Source of the DNA: Pseudopithomyces maydicus
Taxonomy: Eukaryota > Ascomycota > Dothideomycetes > Pleosporales > Didymosphaeriaceae
Assembly (NCBI GenBank): GCA_026873275.1
Contig: JANTUC010000017.1
Span: 806,001 to 870,000 of the forward strand
Direction of reading: 5' to 3'
DNA: 64,000 nt
In this document: one piece after another, positions 54,005 to 64,000 of the stretch
Numbering within the stretch: the stretch's first letter is position 1
How the letters are laid out: each line of letters begins with the position of its first letter
The notes under the pieces: model-generated
Database searches by the model: none
What the model saw: only the letters and a program-made list of their open reading frames with translations
Told to the model about the DNA's origin: nothing
Program-made: the position numbers and the translations under genes

Positions 54005-55890
54005 TCAGCAATTCCAGTTGTCGCAGCATTCACATTCCCCGAACGCTTGGTCAGGGCCCTCCAAAGTCCAGTCTATCTCTTCCGGTCGAACGTCGACAGC
54101 GAGCCCTGCTGATTCTAGCTGCTCCGTCCATCGACGGTATGCTGATTCTCCAAAGCTTCGGGCCATCTCACCCGGTCGAACTTCCCTATCCTTGAGCAGC
54201 GGCGGCACATAGGAAGACGTGGCTGTGCTCAGTGCTTCCAGGCTGACTTTCTTGTTGAGTAGATAAGGTATTGCGTCCAGGTTTCCATAAGCAATTGCGA
54301 TATGTAGCAGATTCCATCCACGAATGTCCTGCTCCTCATGTAATTCTGTTTCTCCGCTGATCTCATATAACACACGCATCGTATCTAAGTTTCTATATGC
54401 TACGGCGCATATTAGCGGAGACCAGTTTAGCCGAAGTGTTCGCAGGTTTCGTATGACATTCAATCTTGAAAGGACTTTGATATCATCTGCGGTTCCCCAT
54501 GCTGCAGCACGATGTAGCACGGTCCATCCAAGCTTGTCTTGTGTGTTGAAATGGGAGAAGGAGTGGCTAGCAAGTATCTCGAGAAATTCGGTTTGCTGAA
54601 TTCTAGGACGATCACAACCATAGAGAAATGAAGCAACCGTAGAACCGTTAAGAGAGAGTGATTCCACGTTGGCTCTCGTGGTGCTCAGCAGCAACCTTGC
54701 TATATTGGGTTGTCGGTTCCATGATGCAACGGGAAGCTGCTTCCTGCTCTGTCATGAGCAGATGAACTTCATCATTTTCTCCGTGATACTTACGAGCTGA
54801 CCGGGGCTCCTCTATCTATCAAGAACTTGACAAGCCGCATCGAGCCGCTTGTTATGGCGAACTAATGGCATTGGTAACGTGTCTCCATGAGTAAAAGACA
54901 ACTTACATGAATCAGTGAACTTTCAGTCGTCATATCGCTTGGCGAAGCTTTCTTGTCGAGGAATAATCTATTCACCGCGACAACATCGCCTTTTTTACAT
55001 GCTCGTACAATCTCCGAGTCATTGTCTATGACGTTGATGAAATGCAGACCACCACCGAGCAGCGAGAAATTCGGCCACAAACCTAATGCCCGTCGAAACG
55101 ATAGTGACACAATAAAATCTTTTCTTCCAAAGGGATGGAATAGTGGTAGACGAGCATAGAACATATGCGCGCTCTGATAAGCATTTGTGGAAGAGACGAG
55201 TTCTAACTCAGATCCTAGTGGATCTTTCCAGTAATCAGAAAGGTTGAAGCTATATCGATGGCGGAACACGACCGTGCCATCATCCCCTGGTTCTCTCGCT
55301 AATGCATACAATGTATTGTGTGCGGGCATTTGCGCGGAGATCATATCTTTCTGACTCTGCAACTCGTTCAAAATTTGCGAGCTCAGTGCCGTGTTTTGAT
55401 TTCGCGAGTCAATACCGATATGCCTAAACATTTTAGCAAGACTTTTGTATACTTTTACGTATACTAACATGTTGAAGAGGCCGAGAAGGAGAGTCATGCG
55501 ACTTTCAATTCTCTGCATTTGATCTAATGTACCTTCTGCAGATTTCCGATCGAATAAAGCCCATGACAGTCTTACGGACACTGAAGACTTGCCTTTTCCC
55601 TTACTTGAATAGTTACCAAGCTTATCTTTTATTGCAACTATATCGTTTTTGGCGATCTGCATTGCCTGAAAGAGTATTCTAACTTCATCTGTTGGAAGCA
55701 CCGAATTGAGTACATCTTCCTTCTGCAGCCGTTCGATGTAGGTAAGCTCCAGAGAGATAAGCGCTATCTGATTACAGCACTGGATAAGCTCTTGTGGCGC
55801 ATGTCGAATATCGCGGACCAGGCTGTCCGAAACCGCAGCAATATCTTTCGCAAGTGCGATCACCGCAGCAACGGTCCCCACAATCTCCAT
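54005..55890 (-). CDS. Ankyrin-repeat protein with STAND-type fungal N-terminal domain
   Basis: Three exons: 55890-54907, 54861-54794, 54743-54005; 596 residues from the ATG at 55890. Residues 1-~190 (MEIVGTVAAVIALAKDIAAV; DIRHAPQELIQCCNQIALIS) resemble the helical N-terminal domain found on fungal STAND/NLR-like proteins. There is no NACHT or NB-ARC P-loop. From about residue 300 to the C-terminus, ankyrin-type repeats follow: DNDSEIVRACKKGDVVAVNR, GSMRLVKFLIDRGAPV, GWTVLHRAAAWGTADD, WSPLICAVAYRNLDTMRVL and GWNLLHIAIAYGNLDAIPYL. The C-terminus is acidic with CECCDNWNC. Such proteins are implicated in fungal non-self recognition, but the role here is unproven. Introns are 45 and 50 bp. Confidence 0.82.
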
Positions 55891-56422
55891 ATTTGTCTTG
55901 AACCTCACTGTGAATCCAGACAAGTGAAGAACAAAAAAGAACTCAGTTTAAGAGTAATGAGAGGTGAACCGGACCCTGATGGGAAGGCTGGCGACCGGTC
56001 AGCCAAATGTGGTTGGGATGATTCAGCCTAGCTGCAGGCTGTTTTGATGCGCTGTCAATGTCGCACAACGTACATAGCCACATTCGGTAGCTATAAGATA
56101 AGGTCTCGGTATCGAAGATCATATTTTCTCATCTTTCAGTCCTGAAGTGCACATAATATCATGATGCCATACCGATTCATACATTACATGCTCTTCAATT
56201 ATATTTGCGACGATCCGCAACCAAGGGGTGGTGGTTGAAAAAAAAAAACTAAAGAACTAACGGCCTTCATAATGTGACTGTAAGTACAACTACAGCCTCT
56301 TCAAAGTTCACAGAGTGCATGCTGATGATATAATACTAGGAGTGGTTCTACCACAGAGTTCCCCAACATGCTGCACCCACCTCTGCACTTGTATCTTTCC
56401 ACACAGACAGGGACCGACGACC
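55891..56422. other. Intergenic region
   Basis: About 530 bp, AT-rich, with an A-run near 56240. Promoter of the ankyrin gene on its left. Nothing else recognised. Confidence 0.5.
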
Positions 56423-56744
56423 ATGACTGAGGAGACGTATATACCTATCGTGCATGAGGATGAGGAAAGCTTACTAGAATATCACAACGTCAAGGGGCTC
56501 GACGAGAACATCACAAAGGGTGAACCTCACCAGAGGGGCTCATCCTGGGCAAAAATAATGAGAGCAAGATGCTCAAGCATGAACGGAAGCTCCGACCGAC
56601 TATCTATCGGTAAGCTACCGTCCAAAATGCTCTCTACTTTCATGTTGGATCTAACACTTTGGTGCTCCTTTTTAAGGAATCCGTTGCGTCTGGTTCACCT
56701 TTGGCTGGAGTCGGCATGATCTGTATAGGCCTTCACGACGCTAG
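56423..56744 (+). CDS. Weak short hypothetical gene
   Basis: ATG 56423 in a good context, 62 codons (MTEETYIPIVHEDEESLLEY), then a GTAAGC donor at 56610 and an acceptor (TTTTTAAG) before 56677. The product would be 84 residues ending RHDLYRPSRR. No domain. The splice signals are canonical, but there is no independent support. Confidence 0.3.
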
Positions 56745-57370
56745 TTGGAAGGCTGAAGACTGCCACGAAGCCCTATCCCGATGTAGCAGGAACTTCGATA
56801 GCGATCATAGGAATCGGTTCTGTGAAGACTTTGGGGTGGAAATACGGTTTCATGGATGGATGTTTTCGGACGCGTGTGTGGTATCGAGCTTTTGTCACAT
56901 GTACATATACGTTACTTTAGTATTAGGTATCAATAAAACTATCCAAAGAATCTTCGAGCCTTTAGGCTTCTTTCTAATTATAATAACGCTGGGCTTGAAA
57001 TTTGCTTCAATAACCAGTAGTAAAAAGCCTATTCTGTCTTGCGTTCAGAGATTTTATCATGATGTTTTATTTATGCAGGGCTTATCATTTCCTATCGCTA
57101 TCAAGCCGTAGTCGGCATTTTACGGGGAGATCTTCTTACTCCACAGTGTTATTGCTTCATACTCAACGCTCTCACGTCTTTGATATCTTAAAAACAAATC
57201 TTTCCCTATCCCATTCCTACCCCAAGTAATCCAAAACCAAAACGCTAATCTATGTCCAAGAGAATATTGCCACAGATTCACAATCTACTTCCCTCCCTCC
57301 CATTGAATCCTTTTCCAATCCCTCCAATTCCCTACATCACCTCTCCTATCTCTTCTCCCCTTCTCCCCTT
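56745..57370. other. Intergenic AT-rich region
   Basis: About 630 bp, with a pyrimidine-rich stretch at 57280-57400 before the next gene's stop. The long frame at 56659-57111 looks like chance translation of AT-rich DNA. Confidence 0.45.
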
Positions 57371-58101
57371 CTACTCCTTCTTCTCCCCACCATCATCGCC
57401 CCCACGCCGCCTCCTAACACTGTTCCCACCATAAGCCTGACCCGAAATCTCAATCGGGAACATCATCTCCCGCTCCGGGCTCGGCGGGCCGCTGTGCGCC
57501 GGCGTCATACCGTGCTCCGGCGTCACTCCCGTCGGGGTGCGCGCCTCGGGCGACTCGACACCCCTAGGGTGTAAGAACGGATTGTGATATTGGGTGCGGC
57601 TGTGGACAGAGGAGGAAGGCGGACGGCCGGAGACCACGGGGAGATTGTATTCTCCGCGGCGGGAGGAGCCGAAGGCTGTGTAGGAGGGGGCGCGTGGTGG
57701 GGCGGTGTGGAGGGGGATAGGGTGGGGCGGGACCATATGTCATGGTGTGGAGTGGAGGTGCGCTCAGTGCGGCGTTCAGGGGTACGCGAGAGGGGTGAAG
57801 GGTGCGGATCTCGGTGGCGTATGGGATTGTTTGCGGGTGCTGTGGGCTCACGGGCTGGGTGGACCTGATGGCTCCCACCGAAGCTGGATGGGTAGCCCGC
57901 GGAGTCGTAGGTGGTTTGGCGGCTCCCTGTGATGGCACGAGATAAGTTGCTTACGAATGGAGGGTACCTATCCTGGTGGTCTATGGGAGTTTGTCTTGAA
58001 GAGCGGGCAGGACCTGAGGATCCGCGGGTTGGGTGGTCTTGGTTGTTACCACCGAAGCTGGATGGGAGGCCGTCAGAATTGTAGTTGGTTCGGCGGCTCA
58101 T
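57371..58101 (-). CDS. Disordered protein with internal repeat (probable one-base frameshift)
   Basis: It starts MSRRTNYNSDGLPSSFGG. Two tandem ~45-residue repeats are recognisable: the first around NYNSDGLPSSFGGNNQDHP, the second around TYDSAGYPSSFGGSHQVHP, each followed by a Pro/Arg-rich half ending HQDRYPPF or HRDPHPSP. Near 57720-57730 (CCCC) the more natural reading moves to the next frame (IPLHTAPPRAPSYTAFGSSR; RRGEYNLPVVSGRPP; EREMMFPIEISGQAYGGNS) and stops at 57371; staying in the first frame gives a low-complexity tail stopping at 57523. With one added base the length would be 243 residues. An intron is an alternative. No domain recognised. Confidence 0.5.
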
Positions 58102-59300
58102 CGTGATGGTCAGAGAAGAGTTGCTTCAGGAAGTGGATGTGAGCTGCTGATGGTGGTGGTGCGAGGGTGTGAGGATGGGCTTTTATGTTACTGTCCGTGT
58201 AGACGTGGGTTGAAGCCAAGTCGACTGCCTTCTGGTTAGTACTGACTGACTGTAATTACTCAACAAGACGTTTGCGGTGACGAACTTGGAGTTGAAGGAA
58301 ACGGAGGCAGTTTAGTGCAGCAGCAAAAGCTCAAGACTTACAGGCAAGTTAATCATGATAGATAGTAGGCTACTAATTTTGCTCTCATCTCGATTGAAGC
58401 AAACAGACATGTGGGTGTTGTTGGGATTCTGAGATCCATGAAGTGAATATAGAGGAAGAGTGGATTCCACCTGGTCGCCTGCAACCAAATAATCACGTGC
58501 TATTTTCCATCTTGGCACTCAGTCCCAAGCCTTCGAGACCTATCATAGTAGTACCCTGCCATGCATTTTATATATAAAGCTCAAAATTTAACAGCTTCGG
58601 GGGTTAGTATATCCCTACGTATTAGTAGCTGTCATTGATGTCAGATGTCTATGTTGCAACCTTGAATCGCTAATTTGTAGCTGTGGTGAGCCACTTGTCA
58701 GATACAAACATACCAGTGGTAATCGAAAAATCCTTATTGTAAAACCGCGTGTAAACTTTTTCTTCGCCCCTGAGAGGGGTAATCTTTCCATCAGTCACGG
58801 TGATCGAAACGCCGAAACGCCTTCTTTTTACCAAATCTACCAAATAATGTATTAAAAAGAAGAAACTGAGAGATAGTTAAAGATACGCTTAGACACTCTC
58901 CCAAATCATATCAGTTCAGAGCGTTTGTCCCTCCGCATCATTGCCCACTGTTTAGTCATCCACATCAACCTAACCACGTCATACAAACTAGCCATTCCAA
59001 CGAAACAGGCTTTTTGAACGCAAAGAAATTAAAGTAAACTAAAGCAAATGACTCCTAAACTACTCCTAGAATACTCCCAAGCACCAGTAGAGTATATCAA
59101 CACATCACTTTATCAAAAAGGCGTTTTTTCCTTCATATTTCAGCATTCACTATGTAGCAACCCTGGTATCGGGTCTATCCTATGCCATCCTACCCGCCCT
59201 ACCCGAGCAGTAGTAGGCAGAACATTGCAAACAGCACCACAACTTTCCTAGTTGTAGTACCCAAACGACCCAATCCCTATCCATATATGAAGTACACCCA
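58102..59300. other. 1.2 kb AT-rich region without a recognisable gene
   Basis: Contains the promoter of the repeat protein on its left and perhaps unplaced first exons of the membrane-protein candidate on its right. No repeats or RNA genes seen. Confidence 0.45.
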
Positions 59301-59813
59301 TCGCTCCCGTGCAATGGTGCAAAGACAGCTGGCATGCAGCAGTCGAAGAGTTCATTCCTTCAACCGCCCGTATCCTAATGCCATCACGTGAGAACAAACC
59401 CACCTGGGCACCTGGGCACCTGCACCTGCAGGCAATTTCCCGGCATCCATTCGTGATTCATCAGATAAATTCCTCCACGCTGATTTCCCTTCTCAGACAC
59501 CACCCCATCCGATGAAACAGCTACCCCGGTAGCCGCGCCCCTAGTCCGATCCGCCCTTGTCCCCACCCTGCTTGTCCTCCTCCTCATCTTCCTCACCATC
59601 TACCTCCATCGCCGGCGCAGGAAGAAGCTCAAACTCCCCCCAGCTCCAGTACCAGCTCCCGCTTCCGCTCCCATCCCCGCCACCAGCCCAGTCCCCTTGC
59701 CGCCTTCACTACAACCCGCGCTCGAGCACGGCGAGCAGGCGCAATTAGTGAGAGCTTTCAGCCCGGGCGTGGTGTCGGCGACTGTGTTTGGCGAGACGTG
59801 CTTGGTGCAGTAG
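59301..59813 (+). CDS. Candidate single-pass membrane protein (partial model)
   Basis: An exon ending at 59387 (CKDSWHAAVEEFIPSTARIL, GTGAGA donor) joins in phase to 59497-59813 after a TTCTCAG acceptor. The second exon encodes TTPSDETATPVAAPLVRSAL, a hydrophobic helix VPTLLVLLLIFLTIYL, then HRRRRKKLKL and a Pro/Ala-rich tail ending GETCLVQ. Helix plus a basic stop-transfer is typical of a type I membrane protein. The first exon(s) and start are not resolved. It overlaps the minus-strand gene below by about 210 bp, tail to tail; one of the two may be spurious in the overlap. Confidence 0.4.
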
Positions 59814-59983
59814 GCGCAGGTGCATGCGGTGGTTGCGGTGACCGGGGTGTACTTGGTAGGCGCGGTCTTTGATGATGCGGTGGGAGGAGCGGTGGTGGTG
59901 GTTTCCTTCTTGGGGAGGGGTGTGAGGCGGAGGAAGGTGGGTTGGGTGTTGGTGGGCTTGCCGAGGTTGCGGTGGTCGTACAT
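59600..59983 (-). CDS. Small Cys-motif protein (two CxCxxC)
   Basis: From ATG 59983 (context AAAATG) 127 residues: MYDHRNLGKPTNTQPTFLRL, a Thr/Pro/Lys-rich middle, then two CxCxxC motifs, CTCAYC and CACSPC, about 36 residues apart, followed by CSSAGC and a Gly/Ala tail. Codon third positions are strongly C-biased in the first ~90 codons, supporting coding on this strand. The spaced cysteines suggest metal binding, but no family is recognised. The last ~30 codons are low complexity and may be replaced by an unplaced splice. Confidence 0.45.
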   Translation of the reverse strand: MYDHRNLGKPTNTQPTFLRLTPLPKKETTTTAPPTASSKTAPTKYTPVTATTACTCAYCTKHVSPNTVADTTPGLKALTNCACSPCSSAGCSEGGKGTGLVAGMGAEAGAGTGAGGSLSFFLRRRWR

Positions 59984-60829
59984 TTTGGAGATGGACTGTG
60001 TGTATTTGTCGGGGTATGTGTATGTGTGTTTTCGTTGGAGGTGGAGAGGTGGCCGAGTGAGGTCGGTGGTGATAGATGGGTGAGTTGGTCGGGCGCGGTT
60101 TTTGTATAAGGCAGGCAGTGGAGAGAAGAGCGCGGCCAAGGTAGATATGTATTTTCACGACGTTAAGTCCGCACTCACAGGATAGCACTTGCCCGAAGGC
60201 AGTTGGCAAGGTCCAAGGTCCCAAGAGTAGTTTGGTTGAGCTTTAGGTTGAATCACTGGTGGTGAACATAGTACTGGGAGGTTAATAGAACAATGTACTG
60301 GCAGTAGAAATGCGAGCCAAAATTTGGAACGCCGCCCTTAGCGCACCCTGGGGCCATGGTAGTACAGATTTGGAGATGTGGAAACGTGCATGGCCGCGCT
60401 TGTGCGTGCTGTTATGCGGAAAGTCGCCATGGTAGTGGCGCGTAGGGTACATACTGGTGGCCTAGGGATCAAGTTGATATTCGTCCACTACACGAGATGA
60501 TCTGTAAACTGCAGGATAAAAGAAAATACTGAACGCTTACCAGACTGCCTGAATAGCGTGCCCTATGGATTCGTTGGTTGGGCGTTTGAGCGAGGCAAGT
60601 GCGTTGGGAACGCCTTCTCCGTTTGGAAAGCAAGCGTGCTCGGTGTGCCAATGAACGCCAGTGCCCTATCCATATGGATCGTCTGTCTGGGAGTCTGCCG
60701 TAGGAAAGCTACACATCACATACGTATTAGGTGGCTACAAACAACATAGTGAGCAGAGAATAAACCATAGAATTGACCTGGATATCTTTGCCCGAAAACC
60801 AATCAAGAAAACCCCTCTACTTTTTCGCA
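59984..60829. other. Intergenic region
   Basis: About 850 bp with the promoter of the Cys-motif gene and the 3' UTR of the tRNA synthetase gene. No further gene seen. Confidence 0.5.
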
Positions 60830-63540
60830 TTACGAGCTGCCGACGCTCTTGAGATGCTCATCGTGTAGCTTCTTCTGCTTCTCCCACTCCTTTCGCAGCT
60901 TCTTAGCTTTGCTCTTGGGCACATCGGCGCCTTCCTTGTCCTTAGTGGGCACGCCATCTTCGTCCCACGCGCTGTACTCCTCCGTCTTGAACATCTCCTT
61001 GGGATCGATCTTCGCCTGCGCCGCCAGCTTGGCCTTCTTCTCTGCCTCCTCGCGCTCGCGCTTCAGTTTTGCCTCGGCCTTTTGCCGCGCGATGGCTTCC
61101 TTTTGTTCACGCTCCGCCCGCAATTCAGCATCGACCGGGCGCACCATTGCAGGCGCATTCGTGCGGTCCTCAAGATAGATGCCGGCGTTCCAAAGATGCA
61201 CGTCACGAAGACGGTCAGACAGCTCTAAGAAATCCGATGGCTTGGCGTTTTCCTGTGAAAGGCGAAGAACGTCCTCCTGGAATTGGGACAGGATTTCCGC
61301 ATATGGAATGGCTGCGGCATCCTGCTGCTTGCTCGGGCTCTCCTCGATGATCGACTTCACCGCGGCCTCCGATAGGTCCTCTTTCTTGATAGCCCGCGAG
61401 CGGACGTTGTCACGTATTCTGGATGCAGCGAACACGAAAGGCTTGGAGACTTCTGGAATGTCGATGCCTGACCATCCGATGGCACCGTCGTTTGGATCGG
61501 CATTCCCGTCGAGGCCAAATATTCTGACAATCCGAGTAATATATCGGGCCAACGATTGCGAAACCTCGTCGCTCAAAGCAGAGTGGTCGGCGGTGTTCCA
61601 ATCTTCGATGAGTCGCTTGATGGCACGTAGAGCCGCTGGGGTGTCAAATGAGTCTGAGAGAGCGGCGTGAACCTCCGCCTTTGCCTTTTCCAGTCTTTCT
61701 TCAAACTTCGCGTTTTCTGTCCCGGGCGAGGCTGTGTTGGGGTGGAGCTGCAGATCCTTTACACGCAGGAAGAAATTGGAGATGTAACTCTCCAGGTTAG
61801 CTCCTGCCTTGCGCATGTCGTCAGTGATCTCGATGCCGTCGTGCCAGCCATTCATCAAGAGGATAATCCTGAAGCTGCGGGCAGTCCAGTCTCCTCGCGC
61901 TACGGCATCTCGAATGGTTGTGAAATTCTTCAAGCTCTTGGACATCTTGCTTCCAGAGATTGATAGGTGACCCATGTGGAGGAAGTAGTTCACCCATTGG
62001 ACTCCCTCGCCCTTCGATTCACCCGCAAAGTAGGCCTCACTCTGCGCAAGCTCGTTATCATGGTCTAGGCAAGGTCAGATTGATCAACAAAGAGAAGATT
62101 GCAGAGCGAGTGCAGCGTGCAGCGGCCTGAGCCTGAAGCTGTAGAATTCACAGCTGCAAGCTGGACAATTTTTCTTTGGGTTGTTGGGGTTACTAACGTG
62201 GGAAGCAAAGGTCGATACCGCCACTGTGAACGTCCATTTGTGAGCCGATAACTGAGCTTGCCATTCTAAACATAGTCAGTCTTTAATTCGCGAATCGAAA
62301 ACAGCACTGCTTACACCGAGCACTCAATATGCCTACGTCATGTTAGTATGGAGGCGCAAGTAAGGAGTGATAGTACTCACCATCCAGGCCTTCCCTTTCC
62401 AAAAGACTTGGAATCCCAAGCAGGCTCTCCCGGCTTCGAAGACTTCCATAGAGCAAAATCTCCTCCATTCTTTTTCGTTGCGTTTGTAGAGAGAGCACCC
62501 TCTCCGTCTGCAACCAAAGAGGAGTCGTTGCGGTTCCAGGGCTCAAGGCGTGCATAAGCATTGCCCGGAACTCGCTCGAACGCCTCGATGTCAAAGTACA
62601 CGCCGTCAGGAGTCTTGTAAGCGAACCCGTTGGAAACGATCTTGTCAGTGAAAGTGTCAATTTCCGGGACAAATTCCGAGACGCGGGTGACGACATCAGG
62701 AGGTAGGACGTTCAGCGATGCCATATCCTCGTTGAAACGGTCCTCGTACTTCTTTGTTAGGGTCAACCAGATGTCGTGCTTGCTTCCGTCTATGGAGGAA
62801 CCGTGCAATGAGTCGAGATACGGCAGGATTGCATCGGCAGTTGCGCTCCAGAAGTTTTCGATATCCTCTGGGGTATTTTGAGATGGTGCAAGGAGGGCTG
62901 TCGCAGCAGACCCAGCAGTTTTCAAATGCATCTTGACCTTGGCCTCCTTGTCGCCTGGGGGACCAGTTCCGTCGATCGACTTGCCCTCGATCACTGCGGC
63001 GTACGCAGCAGCAACTGCATCGTTAAAGCCCTCCGGTTTCAGGTCGGAAGCCAGCAAAGGGAGGTTCTTGGCAATGTACTGTTTGAAGGCCGCGCTGGCG
63101 GTATCTATAACGGTTTGGTCCAGAGTGGGATGTTCAGACCTGAAATTAGCGAAAAGGTGCTGTTGTCTTCCACGCAAGATGATCTTGTCGTCGACATCGG
63201 TAATGTTCTGCACGAATTGGAGGCTGTATTGGTAGTAGTCGCGAAGTATGCGGCGCAGGATATCTATTGTGACATAGTTGCGAGCATGGCCCAGATGGGC
63301 GTCATCGTAGACAGTAGGTCCGCAAGAATACCAGCTGATCTTTCCCTCTTCGATGCTCTTGAAAGGGGTCTTGGAGCGGGTCAAAGAATTCCAGACCTTG
63401 AGATCACTGGATTTGCCGGGATGGGGTTCCTTCCAGGGAGGCTGGGTGCGAGCTGGTGTGGTCATTGTGCTTTTTCTATGTGAGAAGATTCGTGGTATCG
63501 TAAAAATTCGTTGTCGTGGCAGGTAAAGACGCAGAAGCAT
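60830..63540 (-). CDS. Cysteinyl-tRNA synthetase (possible dual cytosolic/mitochondrial)
   Basis: Exons 63540-62381, 62332-62315 (18 nt), 62265-62198, 62064-60830; 826 residues. Class I signatures are DDAHLGHARNYVTID (HIGH-like, about residue 80) and SGSKMSKSLKNF (KMSKS, about 454). Zinc ligands are visible: Cys in WYSCGPTVYDD, Cys in WHIECSVM (micro-exon), His and Glu in FPHHDNELAQSE. The C-terminal ~100 residues form a charged helix of Lys/Glu/Ala as in eukaryotic CysRS. A first ATG (63540) precedes a basic, acid-free stretch MLLRLYLPRQRIFTIPRIFS that looks like a mitochondrial presequence. A second ATG (63465, MTTPARTQPPWKEP) would give the cytosolic 801-residue form. Confidence 0.95.
62315..62332 (-). 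other. 18-nt micro-exon in the CysRS gene
   Basis: It lies between a GTAG acceptor and a GTAAGC donor and encodes HIECS plus split codons. It supplies the second zinc-binding Cys of the active site and bridges RPGW to VMASSVIGSQ. Confidence 0.88.
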
Positions 63541-64000
63541 CAAGTTTGGCTGGGAGCAACTGATTCGAGTTGTTGAAGTTGCCAGGGCACGATATCAAAA
63601 ATGATACCCGGGACCCGGAACTGCAGGCCTTGGCAAACTATCTGCTAGTACGATTTTCGTAGCTCACAGATAGGTCGTTGTCGAAGTCGTTCGGAGGTGA
63701 ACCTTGGGACGTGTCCAAATGGGTGATGAGTCAGTCAGGAAAGGTGTGGTGGCGGAATCGGACCCTGGCTCGAGTGGGTCTTGGCGTCTTCAAATCGAGG
63801 CTTATAGGGGCTGCAGGCGCAAATGCTGTCGACGCGGAAGCGGTATTTTTTGTGGTGAATAGCAGGCAACACTACCGCATCCCAAGAGAGCGTGAATTCA
63901 GAAGAAAATGAGTGGACGATGCGGTTGTAGAGTAAATCGCCGGGGAGAAAAGAGCGCGTGAGATGTGCCAGAGGTGTCTGTTAGCGCAGGCATATCTTGG
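63541..64000. other. Upstream region of the CysRS gene, to the window edge
   Basis: About 460 bp containing the CysRS promoter. No gene seen; a 77-codon frame at 63678-63911 has no support. Confidence 0.45.

Noticed and set aside
56659..57111. 150-codon frame with hydrophobic stretches
   Set aside because: Composition matches translated AT-rich DNA; conflicts with the better spliced model ending at 56744.

Overview
The window is nuclear DNA of a filamentous ascomycete. Genes are spaced roughly every 2 kb on both strands. Most carry short GT-AG introns, typically 45-120 bp, and the products are typical of Pezizomycotina. They include a GH15 glucoamylase with CBM20, a GH10 xylanase, a PA14-containing GH3, an NADP-mannitol dehydrogenase of the Alt a 8/Cla h 8 type, an LCL2 homologue, a UMTA/LaeA-type methyltransferase, an UNC93-like MFS protein and a DUF2293 protein. 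The set fits a plant-associated Dothideomycete, but that placement is inference. I saw no tRNA, rRNA, CRISPR array or intact transposon.

Layout. 0-7.1 kb (minus strand): a monocarboxylate-type MFS transporter, a single-pass membrane protein with a PPPY tail, and a CASTOR-like ACT-domain protein. 7.1-9.8 kb: a GC-rich stretch with no credible gene. 9.8-11.1 kb: divergent NOP10 and LCL2. 11.4-17.3 kb (minus): a long coiled-coil, probably spindle-pole, protein and an acidic disordered protein with adaptor-binding-like motifs. 17.9-21.9 kb (minus): glucoamylase and mannitol dehydrogenase. 23.6-30.3 kb (plus): an unknown-family protein, the methyltransferase and the GH3 enzyme. 30.7-40.4 kb (plus): a run of oxidoreductases and small-molecule proteins (2OG-Fe(II) oxygenase, FAD amine oxidase, two aldo/keto reductases, UNC93-like protein, small secreted protein). 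42.8-46.4 kb: GH10 xylanase and an Ist2/anoctamin homologue, convergent. 47.2-52.5 kb: DUF2293 protein, NmrA-like protein, CoA-ligase and GNAT acetyltransferase; the last two share a 160 bp divergent promoter. 52.8-55.9 kb (minus): a second member of the 23.6 kb unknown family and an ankyrin protein with a STAND-type N-terminus. 56.4-60 kb: weak small genes, including two overlapping antisense models. 60.8-63.5 kb (minus): cysteinyl-tRNA synthetase.

Three clear genes (glucoamylase, methyltransferase, NmrA-like), and possibly a fourth at 57.4-58.1 kb, each lack exactly one base inside a C or G run. In each, adding one base makes the summed coding length a multiple of three. The common pattern points to homopolymer undercalls in the assembly rather than independent pseudogenes. 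The most interesting biology candidates are the two dispersed copies of an unrecognised protein family, micro-exons carrying catalytic or zinc-binding residues, an aldo/keto reductase lacking its catalytic histidine, and the CASTOR-like amino-acid-sensor homologue. No secondary-metabolite backbone enzyme was found, so the oxidoreductase-rich stretch should not be called a biosynthetic cluster.
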